From Platanthera guangdongensis (taxonomy: Eukaryota > Streptophyta > Magnoliopsida > Asparagales > Orchidaceae), in the NCBI GenBank assembly GCA_039583875.1, contig CM077150.1, positions 588,501 through 652,500 on the forward strand: DNA of 64,000 bases, written 5' to 3'. Below the pieces are notes generated by a model, which was not told the origin of the DNA, searched no databases, and saw only the letters and a list, made by a program, of their open reading frames with translations. The translations under genes were made by a program, and so were the position numbers. Shown piece after piece: positions 36,150-47,915 of the stretch; position 1 is the stretch's first letter; every line of letters starts with the position of its first letter.

Positions 36150-36600
36150 AATAGTGTCGACACACAGAGTTGTCTGTGTCGACACATAGAAGTGGTGTCG
36201 ACATTTCAGAGAAATGGTGTCGACACATCTAGGAAGTCTGTGTCGACACTTCAGAGAATTAGTGTCGACACATGCAGTGTAGGTGTCGACACATCCAGGG
36301 TGGTGTCGACACTTAGGATTTACACAGAATTCGTCTAGTAGAGTCTCGACTAAGTGTCGAGCTGAGATATATAAGTGTCGACACATATATTCTGTCGACT
36401 ATATTTGTGTCGACACATAGTTGTCGAGACATTAGAAGTAAGTGTCGACACTTTTCAACAGTGTCGACACATTTCAAGTATTTTGACGCGCCTTTTCACC
36501 TTCAATTTTAGAAAGGTATAAATAGGTTTTCACCATTGTTTGTCGACACGCTCACCATAGTTTCGAGACCAAACTTGTGTGTCGACATCTCTCTTCTCTA
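36150..36600. repeat. Second GTGTCGACAC array between pol and 3' ORF
   Basis: About 15 GTCGAC sites, most as GTGTCGACAC, occur in 440 bp. They use the same motif and spacing as the LTR U3, but the sequence between them differs from the LTR. The array sits immediately upstream of a TATA box and the extra ORF. Confidence 0.95.
36517..36524 (+). promoter_or_regulatory. Putative internal promoter (TATA box)
   Basis: TATAAATA lies 101 nt upstream of the ATG of the 3' ORF (36625) and directly after the palindrome array. A CT-rich leader (CTCTCTTCTCTAAATTC) and CAAACCCTAATGGCG start context, typical of plant mRNAs, follow. Promoter function is inferred. Confidence 0.5.
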
Positions 36601-36624
36601 AATTCAAAATTTCTTCAAACCCTA

Positions 36625-39339
36625 ATGGCGCCCAAGCTAGAAGAGAACATTAATGAAGGATATGAGCTCGTGCGACACGCCTTTGATGACGCGGAACCAG
36701 AAATCCAAGGTGTGGTAACCCTAATTGCCGAGACTGGATTAGAGTATCTTGTATCAGAACCAATCAAGATCTGGAAGAAGGAGGTCCTTGAATTCTTGAG
36801 TGCAGCTACTCTTGATGAATCTGGACTCAAGATTAAGTCCAAAGTTCATGGGGCAAAAGTCAAGATTACCCTGAAAAGTCTAAGGAAGATTCTACATCTC
36901 CCTAGAACTAAAGAAGAGGAAGATGTACCTGCTTCAAAGACAAGGGAGGCACTGGCATGGTGTGGACTTGATTCAAGCCTGAAGATAGGATCAGTTTTCA
37001 ACAGGAAAGGCATGAACATACAGGGCAAGTTTTTATCTGAGATAGTTGGCAAGGTAATACTGAGCAAGCCTGGTGGGCATGATAGAATTTCAGCTCACAT
37101 GTTCAGTTTGATGACAAGGATAATTTTCAAACTTAATACTGATTGGTCTGCAGTCAATGTTTGATAAGATAAAAGAGAGTCTGAATAAACCCAATCTGGG
37201 TAGGACTCTGAGCTTATACTTGGCTGGAAGTATCCCTGAAGTGATGAACCAAGCTGCAGGTTCAAAGATAAACCACATGAGGAGAATGGATGTTAGAATT
37301 TTCTCAAGGTGGGATAGAGTGTTGACAAAAGAAATGCCTAACTCCAGAAAAGGAAACACCTCAGAAGAAGAAGAAGAAGAAAGCCATTGTGGCTTCTGAA
37401 TCCTCAAGTAGCTCAGAAGGAGCAAGTGGTTTTTAGTTCTGATGATGAAGAGGGAAGAAATGCTGGACAGTCACCAGCAAGACAAGAAGATGCCCAGAGG
37501 CAGGGGGAGCTACCATCAGCTAGCCCTATTCACCTGGATCCACTCCAGGGGGAGCCTCTACATGTGGATGAGCCAACCCAATTAGAGAGTGAAAGGGCTA
37601 CCCAAACATACTAGAGCAAAACACAGTTACATAGTCAACCACAGATGTTGTCATGGAGGACACATCAGTTGCTGATCAAGAGGTATCAGTAGCTCCTGAG
37701 ATTAGAGATTCTCCTGTCCCTACTCAACAAGAGTTTACTCTAGAAGAGCTGTTCCCTGATTTTTACAGACAACATTTTGAGGGAGAGAAAGCAGCTGTTG
37801 AGGGGGAGAAGGTCAATCTTGAGGGGGAGCAAATAGAGGAAACTGCTACAAAAGAGACTGAGGAACTACCAAGGACTGAGAAGGATTTACCTCCTAGTCC
37901 TAAGGACAGGGTAGACATTGCTAGTACTTCTGAATCTGAAGATGAAGAGGCTGCTAGAGCCAAGAAAAGGAAGTTACCAAGTCTTCAAGAGAAGAAGTCC
38001 AAAGCTACAAGAAAGCTTTACAAACATTGCTCCACAACAAGCTCCAACAACTGATTATAGTTCTTTGTTGGTGGCTTTGCAAATAAAACTGGATGAGCAA
38101 AGAAAAGGTATGGAAACTTATATGGATGAGCACCATAAGGAATTACAATTGTCCTTAGCTCAAGACATCAAATCCATAAGATTTGAAGTAAATCAAACAC
38201 AAGAAGGAAATGACTGATTGTTTCCATAAAGGAGGCAATGCAGTGGTATATCTGGCTACTCATCAAGAGAACATTAAGAAACAGGTTTGATGACATGGCA
38301 ACCAAACAAGGATATGTCCTGGAAAATCAGCTTAGAATGAATGATAATCTGACTGCTTCTCATAATGTCCATTGTCACTGAAATGAAAAATATAGCTACT
38401 GCTCAGACTGCAGCAAGTGCTACTGCCAAGGAAGAGTTTGATAAGCACTTACAAGAGAGCCTCACTGCTGTTAAAACTGCTATTGAAGATTCTCAAAAGG
38501 CAATTACTGAAAAGCTCCAAAGGTTAAAACCTTTTTATAAAGATGGAGTTAACTATTTGAATGCTCAAATCAGATTCCAGAAGGATGATCTTAGGGATCA
38601 CATAGAAAGAGAAGTCATAAAGGGGGAGAGGGTGTTAGTCAAAGCCGGCGCTGATCATGCAAAGTGGATTTCAAACTCCATCAGAGCCACCCTTGGATAT
38701 CCACCTTTATGTGATGATGATAATGTTGCAGAGTCTGGCATAAATCCTGCATATTTTGGAGGAGAGCAAGCTGAAGTGGCTCAAGTGATATATCCTCCTG
38801 CAGATTTTGACATGATACATCAGGAGGTACAATTTATGTATAGTCCTCCTGAGGGTAATCAGAATGTTATTCTTAAGAAAGTTGTACAGCCTGTGCCAGA
38901 GGCAGTCCTAAAAGAACAAGAGGCTCAATTATCTAAGAAAAGGTTCAGGGAGCAGGCTGAATTAAGGCCAGACTTTGAGCAATGGAGCCCAACCTCTAGG
39001 AATATCATATTAACTGCTTGGAAGGCTGCTAAGGATAATTTCCTAGAGAGGGCAAATGGTATTCTGACCAGGAATGGAAAAAAGCATGAAGCTAGGCAAG
39101 AGGCCATAGTACAATACAAAAGGAAGGAAAAATTAGGGAAGCTACCTCCTAATGCACAGGAGCCTAGCAAGTATTTCCCTAAGCCTTATCATTATTTTGA
39201 GAGACAGAAGATTAGAGCTGAAGAACAGAAAAAGAAAGATCTTAAGGGAAAGAAGCCTGTTGATGACAATGAAGCTCCTGTTCAAGCAAAGATTCAATCT
39301 GGAAAGGGCATTGTTATCAAGGAACCAGAGCAGCCATAG
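36625..39339 (+). pseudogene. Additional 3' ORF of the SIRE-like element
   Basis: It starts at ATG 36625 (MAPKLEENINEGYELV). The first 180 codons form a compact domain (IKIWKKEVLEFLSAATL, IKSKVHGAKVKITLKSLRKI) resembling plant transposon-associated proteins of unknown function. A Lys/Glu/Ser-rich, coiled-coil C-terminal part follows (to 39339). Frame changes near 37160, 37390, 37640 and 38050, and an open gap at about 38217-38365, show decay. Its location between RNase H and the 3' LTR is where SIRE-type elements carry an env-like or additional ORF. I see no convincing signal peptide or transmembrane helix, so I do not call it env. Confidence 0.65.
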
Positions 39340-39605
39340 ATTAGATTTTCTTAAGTTTACAACTCTGTAATCTTTTACATTAAAATCAATGTAAACTTTT
39401 GGTTTATGAAACTATTGGAAGTTATAACAAAATAATGTTTGATCTGTTACATTTGTATTCTGTAATGATTGATTTATACATGTTTTGTTTATACATGTTT
39501 AGTATTTACCCTGTCATTTAATATTGTTATATGTCATATGAGTATTTGTTATATATGGTGTATATCATTGACTAAGGGTTATGACTTCTCCAAATAGGGG
39601 GAGAT
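39340..39605 (+). other. 3' untranslated spacer and polypurine tract
   Basis: AT-rich spacer ending in CAAATAGGGGGAGAT (39591-39605), a classic SIRE-type PPT directly against the 3' LTR. Confidence 0.8.
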
Positions 39606-40619
39606 TGTTGGGTCCATTGGAATATATGTACCAGATTTGAAGAACCCTCACCCTACTCAATGATATACATCAAGGTGTATTTGATGTGCTTTGAGTTTAT
39701 TTGTGCAGGTTAAGTAACTACAGGATTGCAGGAAAAGTTTCTAAGTCCATGTGTCGACACCTAGAAGAAAAGTGTCGACACTTAAGAAGGCTTGTGTCGA
39801 CACCAGAAGAAAAGTGTCGACACTTGGAGTAATTGTGTCGACACCAGGAAGGCAGAGTCGACACCAGAAGAAAAGTGTCGACACATACAGGCAGTGTCGA
39901 CACACAGTGAAGAATTGTCTACATAATCAGTGTCGACACTTAGAGGCAATGTCGACACCCAGAGAAACTTTGTCGACATCAAAAGTGTCGACACCAGGAG
40001 GCTATGTCGACACTCAGCAAACTTCAACAAAGTTAAAGTACATGTATCGACACTCAGAAAAGTTTGAACACATGAAGGCATGTGTCGACACAAAGGAGAT
40101 GTGTCGACACTCAGCAAAGTTTCAACACATGAAGGCATGTGTCGACACAAAGGAGATGTGTCGACACAAAGGAGATGTGTCGACACTCAGCAAAGTTTCA
40201 ACACATGAAGGCATGTGTCGACACAAGAAGATGTGTCGACACTTGGCAATTTTCAACACAAGAAGATTTGTCGACACAAAGGAGTTGTGTCGACACACAG
40301 CAGAAATCAACTAAGTATTGAAGAAGAAGTACTTGTGTCGACACACTCAATCAGTGTCGACATATTCTACAGAAGGCTTGTGTCGACACACAGAATTAGT
40401 GTCGACACATTCTGAAGAAGCTGTGTCGAGAAGCTGTTACAACAACACAAGGAGTTGTGTCGATACCATCAAGGCTAGTGTCGACACTTAGTCTACTTGT
40501 GTCGACACTTAGTCTATTTGTGTCGACACATAATGACTATCTGTCTCGACACTTTCATACAGTGATAGAGATTTCAAGAAGTGACTGGATGACTTGACAG
40601 CTTCCAGTTTCAACGGTCA
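39606..40619 (+). repeat. 3' LTR of the SIRE-like element (cut by gap)
   Basis: The first 1014 bp of the LTR, collinear with 28876-29889, include the GTGTCGACAC array (39745-40545). Repeat units are rearranged relative to the 5' LTR around 40040-40260: one unit is lost and another gained, for an almost unchanged total length. Confidence 0.92.
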
Positions 40620-41119
40620 NNNNNNNNNNNNNNNNNNNNNNNNNNNNNNNNNNNNNNNNNNNNNNNNNNNNNNNNNNNNNNNNNNNNNNNNNNNNNNNNN
40701 NNNNNNNNNNNNNNNNNNNNNNNNNNNNNNNNNNNNNNNNNNNNNNNNNNNNNNNNNNNNNNNNNNNNNNNNNNNNNNNNNNNNNNNNNNNNNNNNNNNN
40801 NNNNNNNNNNNNNNNNNNNNNNNNNNNNNNNNNNNNNNNNNNNNNNNNNNNNNNNNNNNNNNNNNNNNNNNNNNNNNNNNNNNNNNNNNNNNNNNNNNNN
40901 NNNNNNNNNNNNNNNNNNNNNNNNNNNNNNNNNNNNNNNNNNNNNNNNNNNNNNNNNNNNNNNNNNNNNNNNNNNNNNNNNNNNNNNNNNNNNNNNNNNN
41001 NNNNNNNNNNNNNNNNNNNNNNNNNNNNNNNNNNNNNNNNNNNNNNNNNNNNNNNNNNNNNNNNNNNNNNNNNNNNNNNNNNNNNNNNNNNNNNNNNNNN
41101 NNNNNNNNNNNNNNNNNNN
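40620..41119. other. Assembly gap of exactly 500 N
   Basis: It separates a half LTR of the SIRE-like element from the middle of an RT gene on the other strand. Missing sequence must include about 938 bp of LTR plus the rest of the gypsy pol, so the true length exceeds 500 and the N count is a placeholder. Confidence 0.97.
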
Positions 41120-43177
41120 CTTCGAGTAGACGGTTGATCCCACCAACTGATCGAACAAACTCATCTATCCGTGGAATCAGATACTTGTTCTTCTCGGGCA
41201 GCTTATTCAGTTCACGGTAGTCAATACATAACCACAAATCACCGTCCTTCTTTTTCACGAACAGAACAGGTGCGCTCCAAGGCGACGTGCTTGGGCGAAT
41301 TTATCCCTGATCCAACAACTCCTGCACTTGGACTTTCAACTCCGTCATTTCCTTTGTCGCGACGCGATATGGCGAGCGGGCCACAGGTTTCGCACCTGGC
41401 ACCAACTCGATCGTGAAGTCGATCTCCCGCTGGGGTGGTAGCCTAGGAAGATCCTTAGGGAATACATCGGCAAACTCCGATACAATCAGAACATCGCTCA
41501 CACGGCCTTTGGCTTAACAGCCTGAATCAGCGTGAAGTAGCACTCTGCGCCCTTCCCAACAGCCTTGACGACTTGGAGTGCAAACATCAAGGTCCCGCTC
41601 ACTCCTCGCATCCCTGCTTTGTCTCCTGCTCGGTATTCTGGCTCAATGTGATCTCTTTGGCATTAAAATCAATCAAGGCATGCTGCTTCGCGAGCCAGTC
41701 CATACTAAAGATCACATTGAATTCCGATATCGGCAGTACAGATGCAGTCAAACAGAACTCCCGACTTCCAATTTGAACTGCCACATCGCAAACTCGATCC
41801 GCAAACATCAAACAACCATTCGGTAACACCACCCTGACGCTATCTGTTTTCAAACGACTCGGCACTCCAATTCGTGCTATGAAGTCCTTCGACAGAAAAG
41901 AATGTGAAGCACCCGTATCAAACAGTGCTCGCTCCAGCGTGTTCTGAATCATCACAAAGCCTGTGGCGATCACATCACACACAAGCCACAAACAAAATAT
42001 GCAATAAGCAAAATAGTGCAATCAATAACTTAACTCGTACCTGTGACGACGTCACTCTGCTTGATGACCTCCTACAGGCCAAGGTTGTAGACTCGGGGCT
42101 ACGTCTGGGATGCAGAGGACTCCACCACTGCCTTTCCCTTCTCAGCATACGACGCTCCCGCCTTCTTTTCTCCCTTCGGCGGAACAACCCGACAGTCACG
42201 GGCTATATGCCCCACTCGTCCACAAATAAAGCACGTACGAGTCTCTGGCCGCGAAGTGGCCCCCGACGTTGCTCCCGATGCAACCGTAGAAGGAGCTTGT
42301 CCAAACGACTTGGACCTCTTGCCCCATTTCTTTTTGTAATATGATTTGCCCGGTCGGGGTGCTTTGAACTCCGGTTTCGTCACCACCAAGGCCCGCTTCC
42401 CTTGCACCCTTTTCATGTCTTTTTCAGCGCGCACGCAGTGTCAACCAACGCCTGGAATCTTTGGTTCACTGAGCTTGAAAGTAGGAATCACAACTCGTCC
42501 CGCCATCCTTCATAGAACTGATTCGTTTTCCGCTGCTCATCGGCAAAGATTGAGCTCGCATATCATCCCAATCGTGTGAACTCAAGCAGGTACGCTTCAA
42601 CACTGCCCTCTCCTTGCGTCAGCCTTTGGAACTCGTTTTCCATGGCAATGCGTTGTGCCACTGGTAGGTGCTTTGCCAGGAAGAGTCGCGAGAACTCTTC
42701 AATTGATACTTGTGTTAACGGCCTTCCCGCTAAGTGGTGTAGTTACATCTCGTCCCACCATAAACGAGCCTCTCCTTCTAGTAAGAAGGTGACCAAGGTG
42801 ACCTTCTGATTTTCCTCCGTCCTAATCGTCGTCATTATCTGCTTGACACGCGACAACCAATCATCTGCCTGTGTAGGGGATCCCATCCTCATAAACGTGG
42901 GAGGATTGAAGCTCATGAACTGCTTCAACTGCCCTTCCGCTGCTCGAGGATCCACAGCCACAACAGGTTCTGGCCTTGCCGCAATCTGTTCTGGCATCAA
43001 TGTCGGTTGTGCTTGCCCTTGCGCCTGCCCACCAGGCTGTGCTTGAATCATCGCAAACAAGGTCTCAGCAACTAATCGCACAGTTTCCACATAGGGCGGA
43101 GGTGTAGGCACCTCAGCTGGTGTCGTACTCTCATCCGAGCGCTGGGGCTCCGACTGCCCAGCACCACTTCGAGTCAC
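41120..43177 (-). pseudogene. Tekay-like gag-protease-RT (broken, cut by gap)
   Basis: It starts at 43177 (MTRSGAGQSEPQRSDE). The gag domain includes FMSFNPPTFMRMGSP, DDWLSRVKQIM and EGEARLWWDEM. A CCHC knuckle CFICGRVGHIARDC lies near 42225. Protease ALFDTGASHSFLSK is near 41920 and MDWLAKQHALIDF near 41690. RT opens with FADVFPKDLPRLPP (41470) and reaches [22 protein letters not shown] (41190) before the gap. Several frame changes occur (for example between 42743 and 42434). RT catalytic motifs are not visible. Confidence 0.88.
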
Positions 43178-43383
43178 CTATAGGTGGACAAGACACACAC
43201 ATTAGCGACGTCACACAAGCAAGCACAATAAGATATGAACGCGCATGTTCTTCAAACACATGTATTTGCATTTCTAGGTGGACATTCAAGAGTTCATTTG
43301 CGTTAACGCGGTTCGCACGCACACGTGCTCCCACCCCAGAAAAGAAGTCGACCACGAATTCGAAAGGGAAAGACCGAGACAGG

Positions 43384-43391
43384 TGATACCA
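43384..43391 (-). other. Primer-binding site, tRNA-Met type (short)
   Basis: Minus-strand TGGTATCA lies 4 nt after the LTR. The match to the initiator tRNA-Met complement then ends. Confidence 0.7.
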
Positions 43392-44496
43392 AAAATGTAA
43401 CGACTCCATCCGTTCATATAGTATATAATAGAAGGTCCGGCCGGGGCCCCACACCATATGTCATAAAATAGGCGGTGAAGTCACGAAGTGATACCAAAGT
43501 TGCGCATCCTAACTCATAGTATTCTAGCAGAAGCTTATAACACGACTAAACTCCAAAGATGAATGTCCACCATACAAATATCCACATTGATATATAAACA
43601 AGAATGTACGCAAATACAAAGTCAGTTGGTCTTATGGCCTTACAGGTATTCTTTACAAAGTGGCTTCCAAAAATTTGGCGCACAGGCCAGCCACATATAA
43701 ACAACATAATGTTTTCAATATAGCCTTCAAGGGCTAACGGCAGCAGCAGCAGCAGGGATCTCAGCCTTTAAATGTCCCGCTCGGCTCTCCAGCACTTGTA
43801 CAAGGACAACCCACGCAATGGTGGCAAACAAGGCAACGATCAGCATTCAGCTGACCAATTTTATAACGACCCTACCCCTTTCTCGGGACAGTGACATTCC
43901 TTCCCTGCAGGCATAACAATTCATATGCATATATATTCATCACATATTGTGCACTCACGCACAAATATTCCATCACAATCGTCAGCCACGCGGCCCGACG
44001 ATCCGTGCACTCAGGGCACATTTTTGGTGTACCGGCGAACTGGGGTCCCAACACCGTATCAGGGTCACAACCCAACGGTAAAAGTTGAGCATTTACTCCA
44101 TGGCGTGCAGCCGGAGATTATAGTCTTAATGACCCGGGATTGGCCGTAGCCCCCCATGGTGTCGTGGCGCGCAGGCCTAAGACTCTCGCTATGCGCTCCA
44201 ACAGACCGCACTTTCAGGTCTCACGTCGGACGAACATAATGCAGGTCGGATCAGCCACCCCCTGTTGCTCAAGTCGCCTTGCCATCACCGTGTACAGCGC
44301 ACTCGCGGCTAATAAAAGGCGCGGGTCGGTTTCACCTTTCCTGTTTGGCATCAAGTCGTAAGAGCTCTTCCAGCTCATACATAGCCATCATGTCCTCGCA
44401 GGACTGGCTTCACACAATCATCGGTTAGTTAGGTGTCACGCCTCGCGTTAGCGACAGAACTCATTTTCCATCTCTAGACTTAACCAACATTTGCGG

Positions 44497-44815
44497 GTAT
44501 TTCCTGGGCTTTCACGCCAGTACTTCCTGCTACTACCCTTCACAGGCACAACCCACCAAGTATTACAAACATTAAGGGCATTTTCCTGGATCACCAATCC
44601 AGTACTTCCTGCTACTGTCCTTCACAGACACAACCCATGAACATCATAATCAATACAAGGGTATTTCCTGGACTTCCAATCCAGTACTTCCTGATACTAC
44701 CCTTCACAGGTACAACCCATGTATCACAAGCATTACAAGCATCACATGGGTATTTTCCTGTGCTACCACTCCAGTACTTCCTGCTACTACCCTTCATAGG
44801 TCTAACCCATTGACT
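44497..44815. repeat. Tandem repeat in LTR, 4 units of 80-100 bp
   Basis: Each unit contains TATTTCCTGG...CCAGTACTTCCTG and CCCTTCACAGGCACAACCCA with variable linkers. A shorter trace of the same unit is at 51900-51950 in the second Tekay-like LTR. Confidence 0.8.
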
Positions 44816-45382
44816 CCTAAAACTACACGTTTCATCGCAGAGTCTTCTCTGGTGCGTATATGCAACATCACCAATCCAGACCAACCTGTCCAGATGAGCT
44901 TCACACAACATGTCTATTCCGTATGCCATTTCTAGATCTATATGCCAACCGATTGGGGATTCCATGAATCAACCCAAAGGACTCCCTTAACAGCCACCCT
45001 CTGGTGGAGGAATCCTATGCACATACCAAAAAGAAGCTTTCACATGGCTAGGAAGAAAGGTTGTTACCCTTGAAGACCGCTTCGACGTCATGAGATTTCT
45101 AGCCAGCTGAAAAGTACCGCAGTGGCTCTGCCTCCTTAACGCTGACCTCGGATATCTAAACGGAACTCTGCAGCTCCACCGGTGGCCGACTCTCCCCTCC
45201 TCCTTCCTCTCTCTCTCTCTCTCTATAACTTTGTAGAAAGATAAAAGTCAAAAGCAAAAGAGCTTTCTCATCTCATTTTCCGGCCTTAAGGAAGCAGGGG
45301 GGCTCTCAGCCATCAGATCCCACCTGAGAAAATGGACAGCCATGATTTTGCCACAAAATGCTAAATTTTGCCTGATATGGTC

Positions 45383-45905
45383 TGTGACACGCCCGTGTCC
45401 CGGACCGTGTACCTTAAGCGGCACACAACCGACTTATCCAGACCAGTGCACGGCCAGGTGACACGCCTGTGTCATGGGCCGTGTGACCTGACACACTTTA
45501 GACACACCCGTGTCTGTGGCCGTGTTCTTTAGGCTGCACAAAACCAAATCAACCCGATCGGGACACGGCCAGTGACACGCCCGTGTCATAGGCCGTGTAC
45601 CCCAAGACACGACCGTGTCCTACCCGTGTTCACCAGGCCTCAAATGCGCTGGGCATGTCCCGCAAAGGACACGACCTATGACACGCCCGTGTTACAGGTC
45701 GTGTGCCCATACACGGCAACATACACGCTTGGAGCTTGATTTTGTCGAACTGAATTTCGTCGACCAGAGGAGGACACGGACTCTGACACGCCCGTGTCAG
45801 ATGGCGTGTTCCCTCATTTGTTCGCGAAATAGATTTTCGTCGAACACTCGTCGACTGCTCACCCGAGCAGGACACGCCCTGGGACACGCCCGTGTCCCAG
45901 GCCGT
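45383..45905. repeat. Palindromic GACACGCCCGTGTC array in U3
   Basis: At least eight copies of (G)ACACGCCCGTGTC, each followed after a short linker by GGCCGTGT, occur in 520 bp at the U3 end of the LTR. Confidence 0.88.
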
Positions 45906-45960
45906 GTCACCCAACTTTTTCCCAATCCTGGGATTTGGGGTGTTACAACTTGCCTCCCCA

Positions 45961-47755
45961 AGTCGACTAATTCCCACCCCCAGTTGAGCCTGGCTCCTGC
46001 TGGGTGTCGACTGATTCCCACCCCCAGTTGAGCTCGACTCCTATGAGGTGTCGACTCTCCACCTCCAGTTGAGATCGGCTCCTGCGAGGTGTCGACCTCT
46101 TCTCTCCACCTCCAGTTGAGCTCGGCTCCTGCGGGGTGTCGACCTCTTTTCTCCACCTTTAGTTGAGCTCGGCTCCTGCTAGGTGTTGACTTTTTTCTCC
46201 ACCTCCAGTTGATCTCGGCTCCTGTGAGGTGTCGACTCTCCACCTTCAGTTGAGCTCAGCTCTTGCGAGGTGTCGACCTCTTCTCTCCACCTCCAGTTGA
46301 GCTCGGCTCCTGCGAGATGTCGACCTCTTTTCTCCACCTTCAGTTGAGCTCGGCTCCTGCTAGGTGTCGACCTTTTTCTCCACCTCTTGTTGACCTCGGC
46401 TCCTGTGAGGTGTCGACTCTCCACCTCCAGTTGAGATTCCTCCTGCTAGGTGTCGATTGTACTCTCCACCTCCAGTTGAGCTCGACTCTTGCTAGGTGTC
46501 AACTATACTCTCCACCTCCAGTTGAGCTCGGCTCCTGCGAGGTGTCGACCTCTTTTATCCACCTTCAGTTGAGCTCAGATCTTGGTAGGTGTTGACCTTT
46601 TTCTTCACCTCCAGTTGAGCTCGGCTTCTGTGAGGTGTCGACTCGCCACCTCCAGTTGAGCTCGGCTCCTGCGAGGTGTCGACCTCTTCTCTCCACCTCC
46701 AGTCGAGCTCGGCTCCTGCGAGGTGTCGACCTCTCTTCTCCACCTTCAGTTGAGCTCGGCTCCTGCTAGGTGTCGACCTTTTTCTCCACCTCCAGTTGAG
46801 CTCGACTCATGTGAGGTGTCGACTCTCCACCTCCAGTTGAGCTCGGCTCCTGTGAGGTGTCGACCTCTTATTTCCACCTCCAGTTGAGCTCGGCTCCTGC
46901 GAGGTTGTCGACCTATTTTCTCCACCTTCAGTGAGCTCGGCTCCTGCTAGGTGTCGATCTTTTTCGCCACCTCCAGTTGAGATTGGCTCCTGTGAGGTGT
47001 CGACTCTCCACCTCCAGTTGAGCTCGAATCCTGCGAGCTATCAATCTTCTCTCCACCTCCAGTTGAGCTCGTGTCCTGCGAGGTGTCGACCTTTTCTCTC
47101 CGCCTCTAGTTGAGCTCGGCTCATGTGAGGTGTCGACTCTCCACCTCCAGTTGAGCTTCCTCTTGCTAGGTGTCGACTATACTCTCCACCTCCAGTTGGG
47201 CTCGGCTCCTGCTAGGTGTCGACTATACTGTCCACCTCCAGTTGAGCTCGGCTCCTGCGAGGCGTCGACCTATTTTCTCCACCTTCAGTTGAGCTCGGCT
47301 CCTGCTAGGTGTCGACCTTTTTCTCCACCTCTAAGTGAGCTCGGCTCCTGTGAGGTGTCGACTCTCCACCTCCAGTTGAGCTCGGCTCCTGCGAGATGTC
47401 GACCTCTTTTCTCCACCTTCAGTTGAGCTCGGCTCCTGCTAGGTGTCGACCTTTTTCTCCACCTCCAGTTGAGCTCGGCTCCTGTGAGGTGTCGACTCTC
47501 CAACTCCACTTGAGCTTCCTCCTGCGAGGTGTCGACCTCTTCTCACCACCTTCAATTGAGCTCAGATCCTGCTAGGTGTCGACCTTTTTCTCCACCTCCA
47601 GTTGAGCTCGGCTCCTGCATGGTGTTGACCATATTCTGTACCTCCGGTTGAGCTTTCTCCTGCGAGGTGTCGACCTCTTCTACAATTCAGTTGAACTTGG
47701 TTCCTATGAGGTATCAACCTTCTCTACCCTTTCAGTTGAGCTCCACTCCTAGGAA
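45961..47755. repeat. Minisatellite, about 40 units of 41-48 bp
   Basis: The unit core is CTCCACCTCCAGTTGAGCTC followed by GGCTCCTGCGAGGTGTCGAC. Length varies by a CTCTTCT-type linker. Because unit lengths are not all multiples of three, open frames on both strands rotate from unit to unit, arguing against coding. Confidence 0.93.
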
Positions 47756-47915
47756 GGACCTCGCGCAGTGGATCGTCTAGCATCATCTCTCCGAACAACG
47801 GTTTTAATATTGTTTTTTCAAGCTCGTGTCGAGCTCAAAAAAAGCAGGGATTGTGTATAACCCGTTATTCGTCGAGATCAGAAGTACCCCAACAGACGGC
47901 TATCCGCAGACCATT

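Larger units (their letters stand above)
28876..40619 (+). mobile_element. SIRE/Maximus-like Ty1/copia retrotransposon (right end in gap)
   Basis: Order: 5' LTR (28876-30827), tRNA-Met PBS, gag, pol (PR-IN-RT-RH), a second palindrome array with TATA box, an additional 3' ORF (36625-39339), AGGGGGAGAT purine tract, 3' LTR (from 39606). The large size, long LTRs and an extra ORF after pol are the marks of SIRE/Maximus elements. The two LTRs differ by roughly 4% in the first 130 bp. About 938 bp of the 3' LTR are lost in the assembly gap, so the right target duplication cannot be seen. Confidence 0.92.
41120..45947 (-). mobile_element. Tekay-like Ty3/gypsy element, 5' half
   Basis: On the minus strand: 5' LTR (45947-43396), PBS, gag, protease, RT start, then the gap. 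LTR ends TGTAACACCCC and the gag/RT motifs fit chromovirus Tekay/Del elements. RNase H, integrase, chromodomain and 3' LTR are hidden in or beyond the gap. Confidence 0.85.
43396..45947 (-). repeat. 5' LTR of the Tekay-like element
   Basis: This 2552-bp LTR is bounded on the plus strand by TGTAACGACTCC and GGGGTGTTACA. U3 (right end) holds an ACACGCCCGTGTC array. A (CT)n microsatellite and minus-strand TTATAGAG TATA-like site lie near 45210-45232. About four diverged tandem units (CCAGTACTTCCTGCTACTAC) occur at 44497-44815. Confidence 0.9.

Noticed and set aside
36625..39339. Envelope gene of the SIRE-like element
   Set aside because: The position fits, but no signal peptide, fusion peptide or clear transmembrane helix can be read, so it is left as an additional ORF of unknown function.
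45797..47509. Repetitive open frames in the minisatellite
   Set aside because: Unit lengths are not consistently multiples of three, so each unit is read in a different frame; open frames come from the GC-rich repeat.
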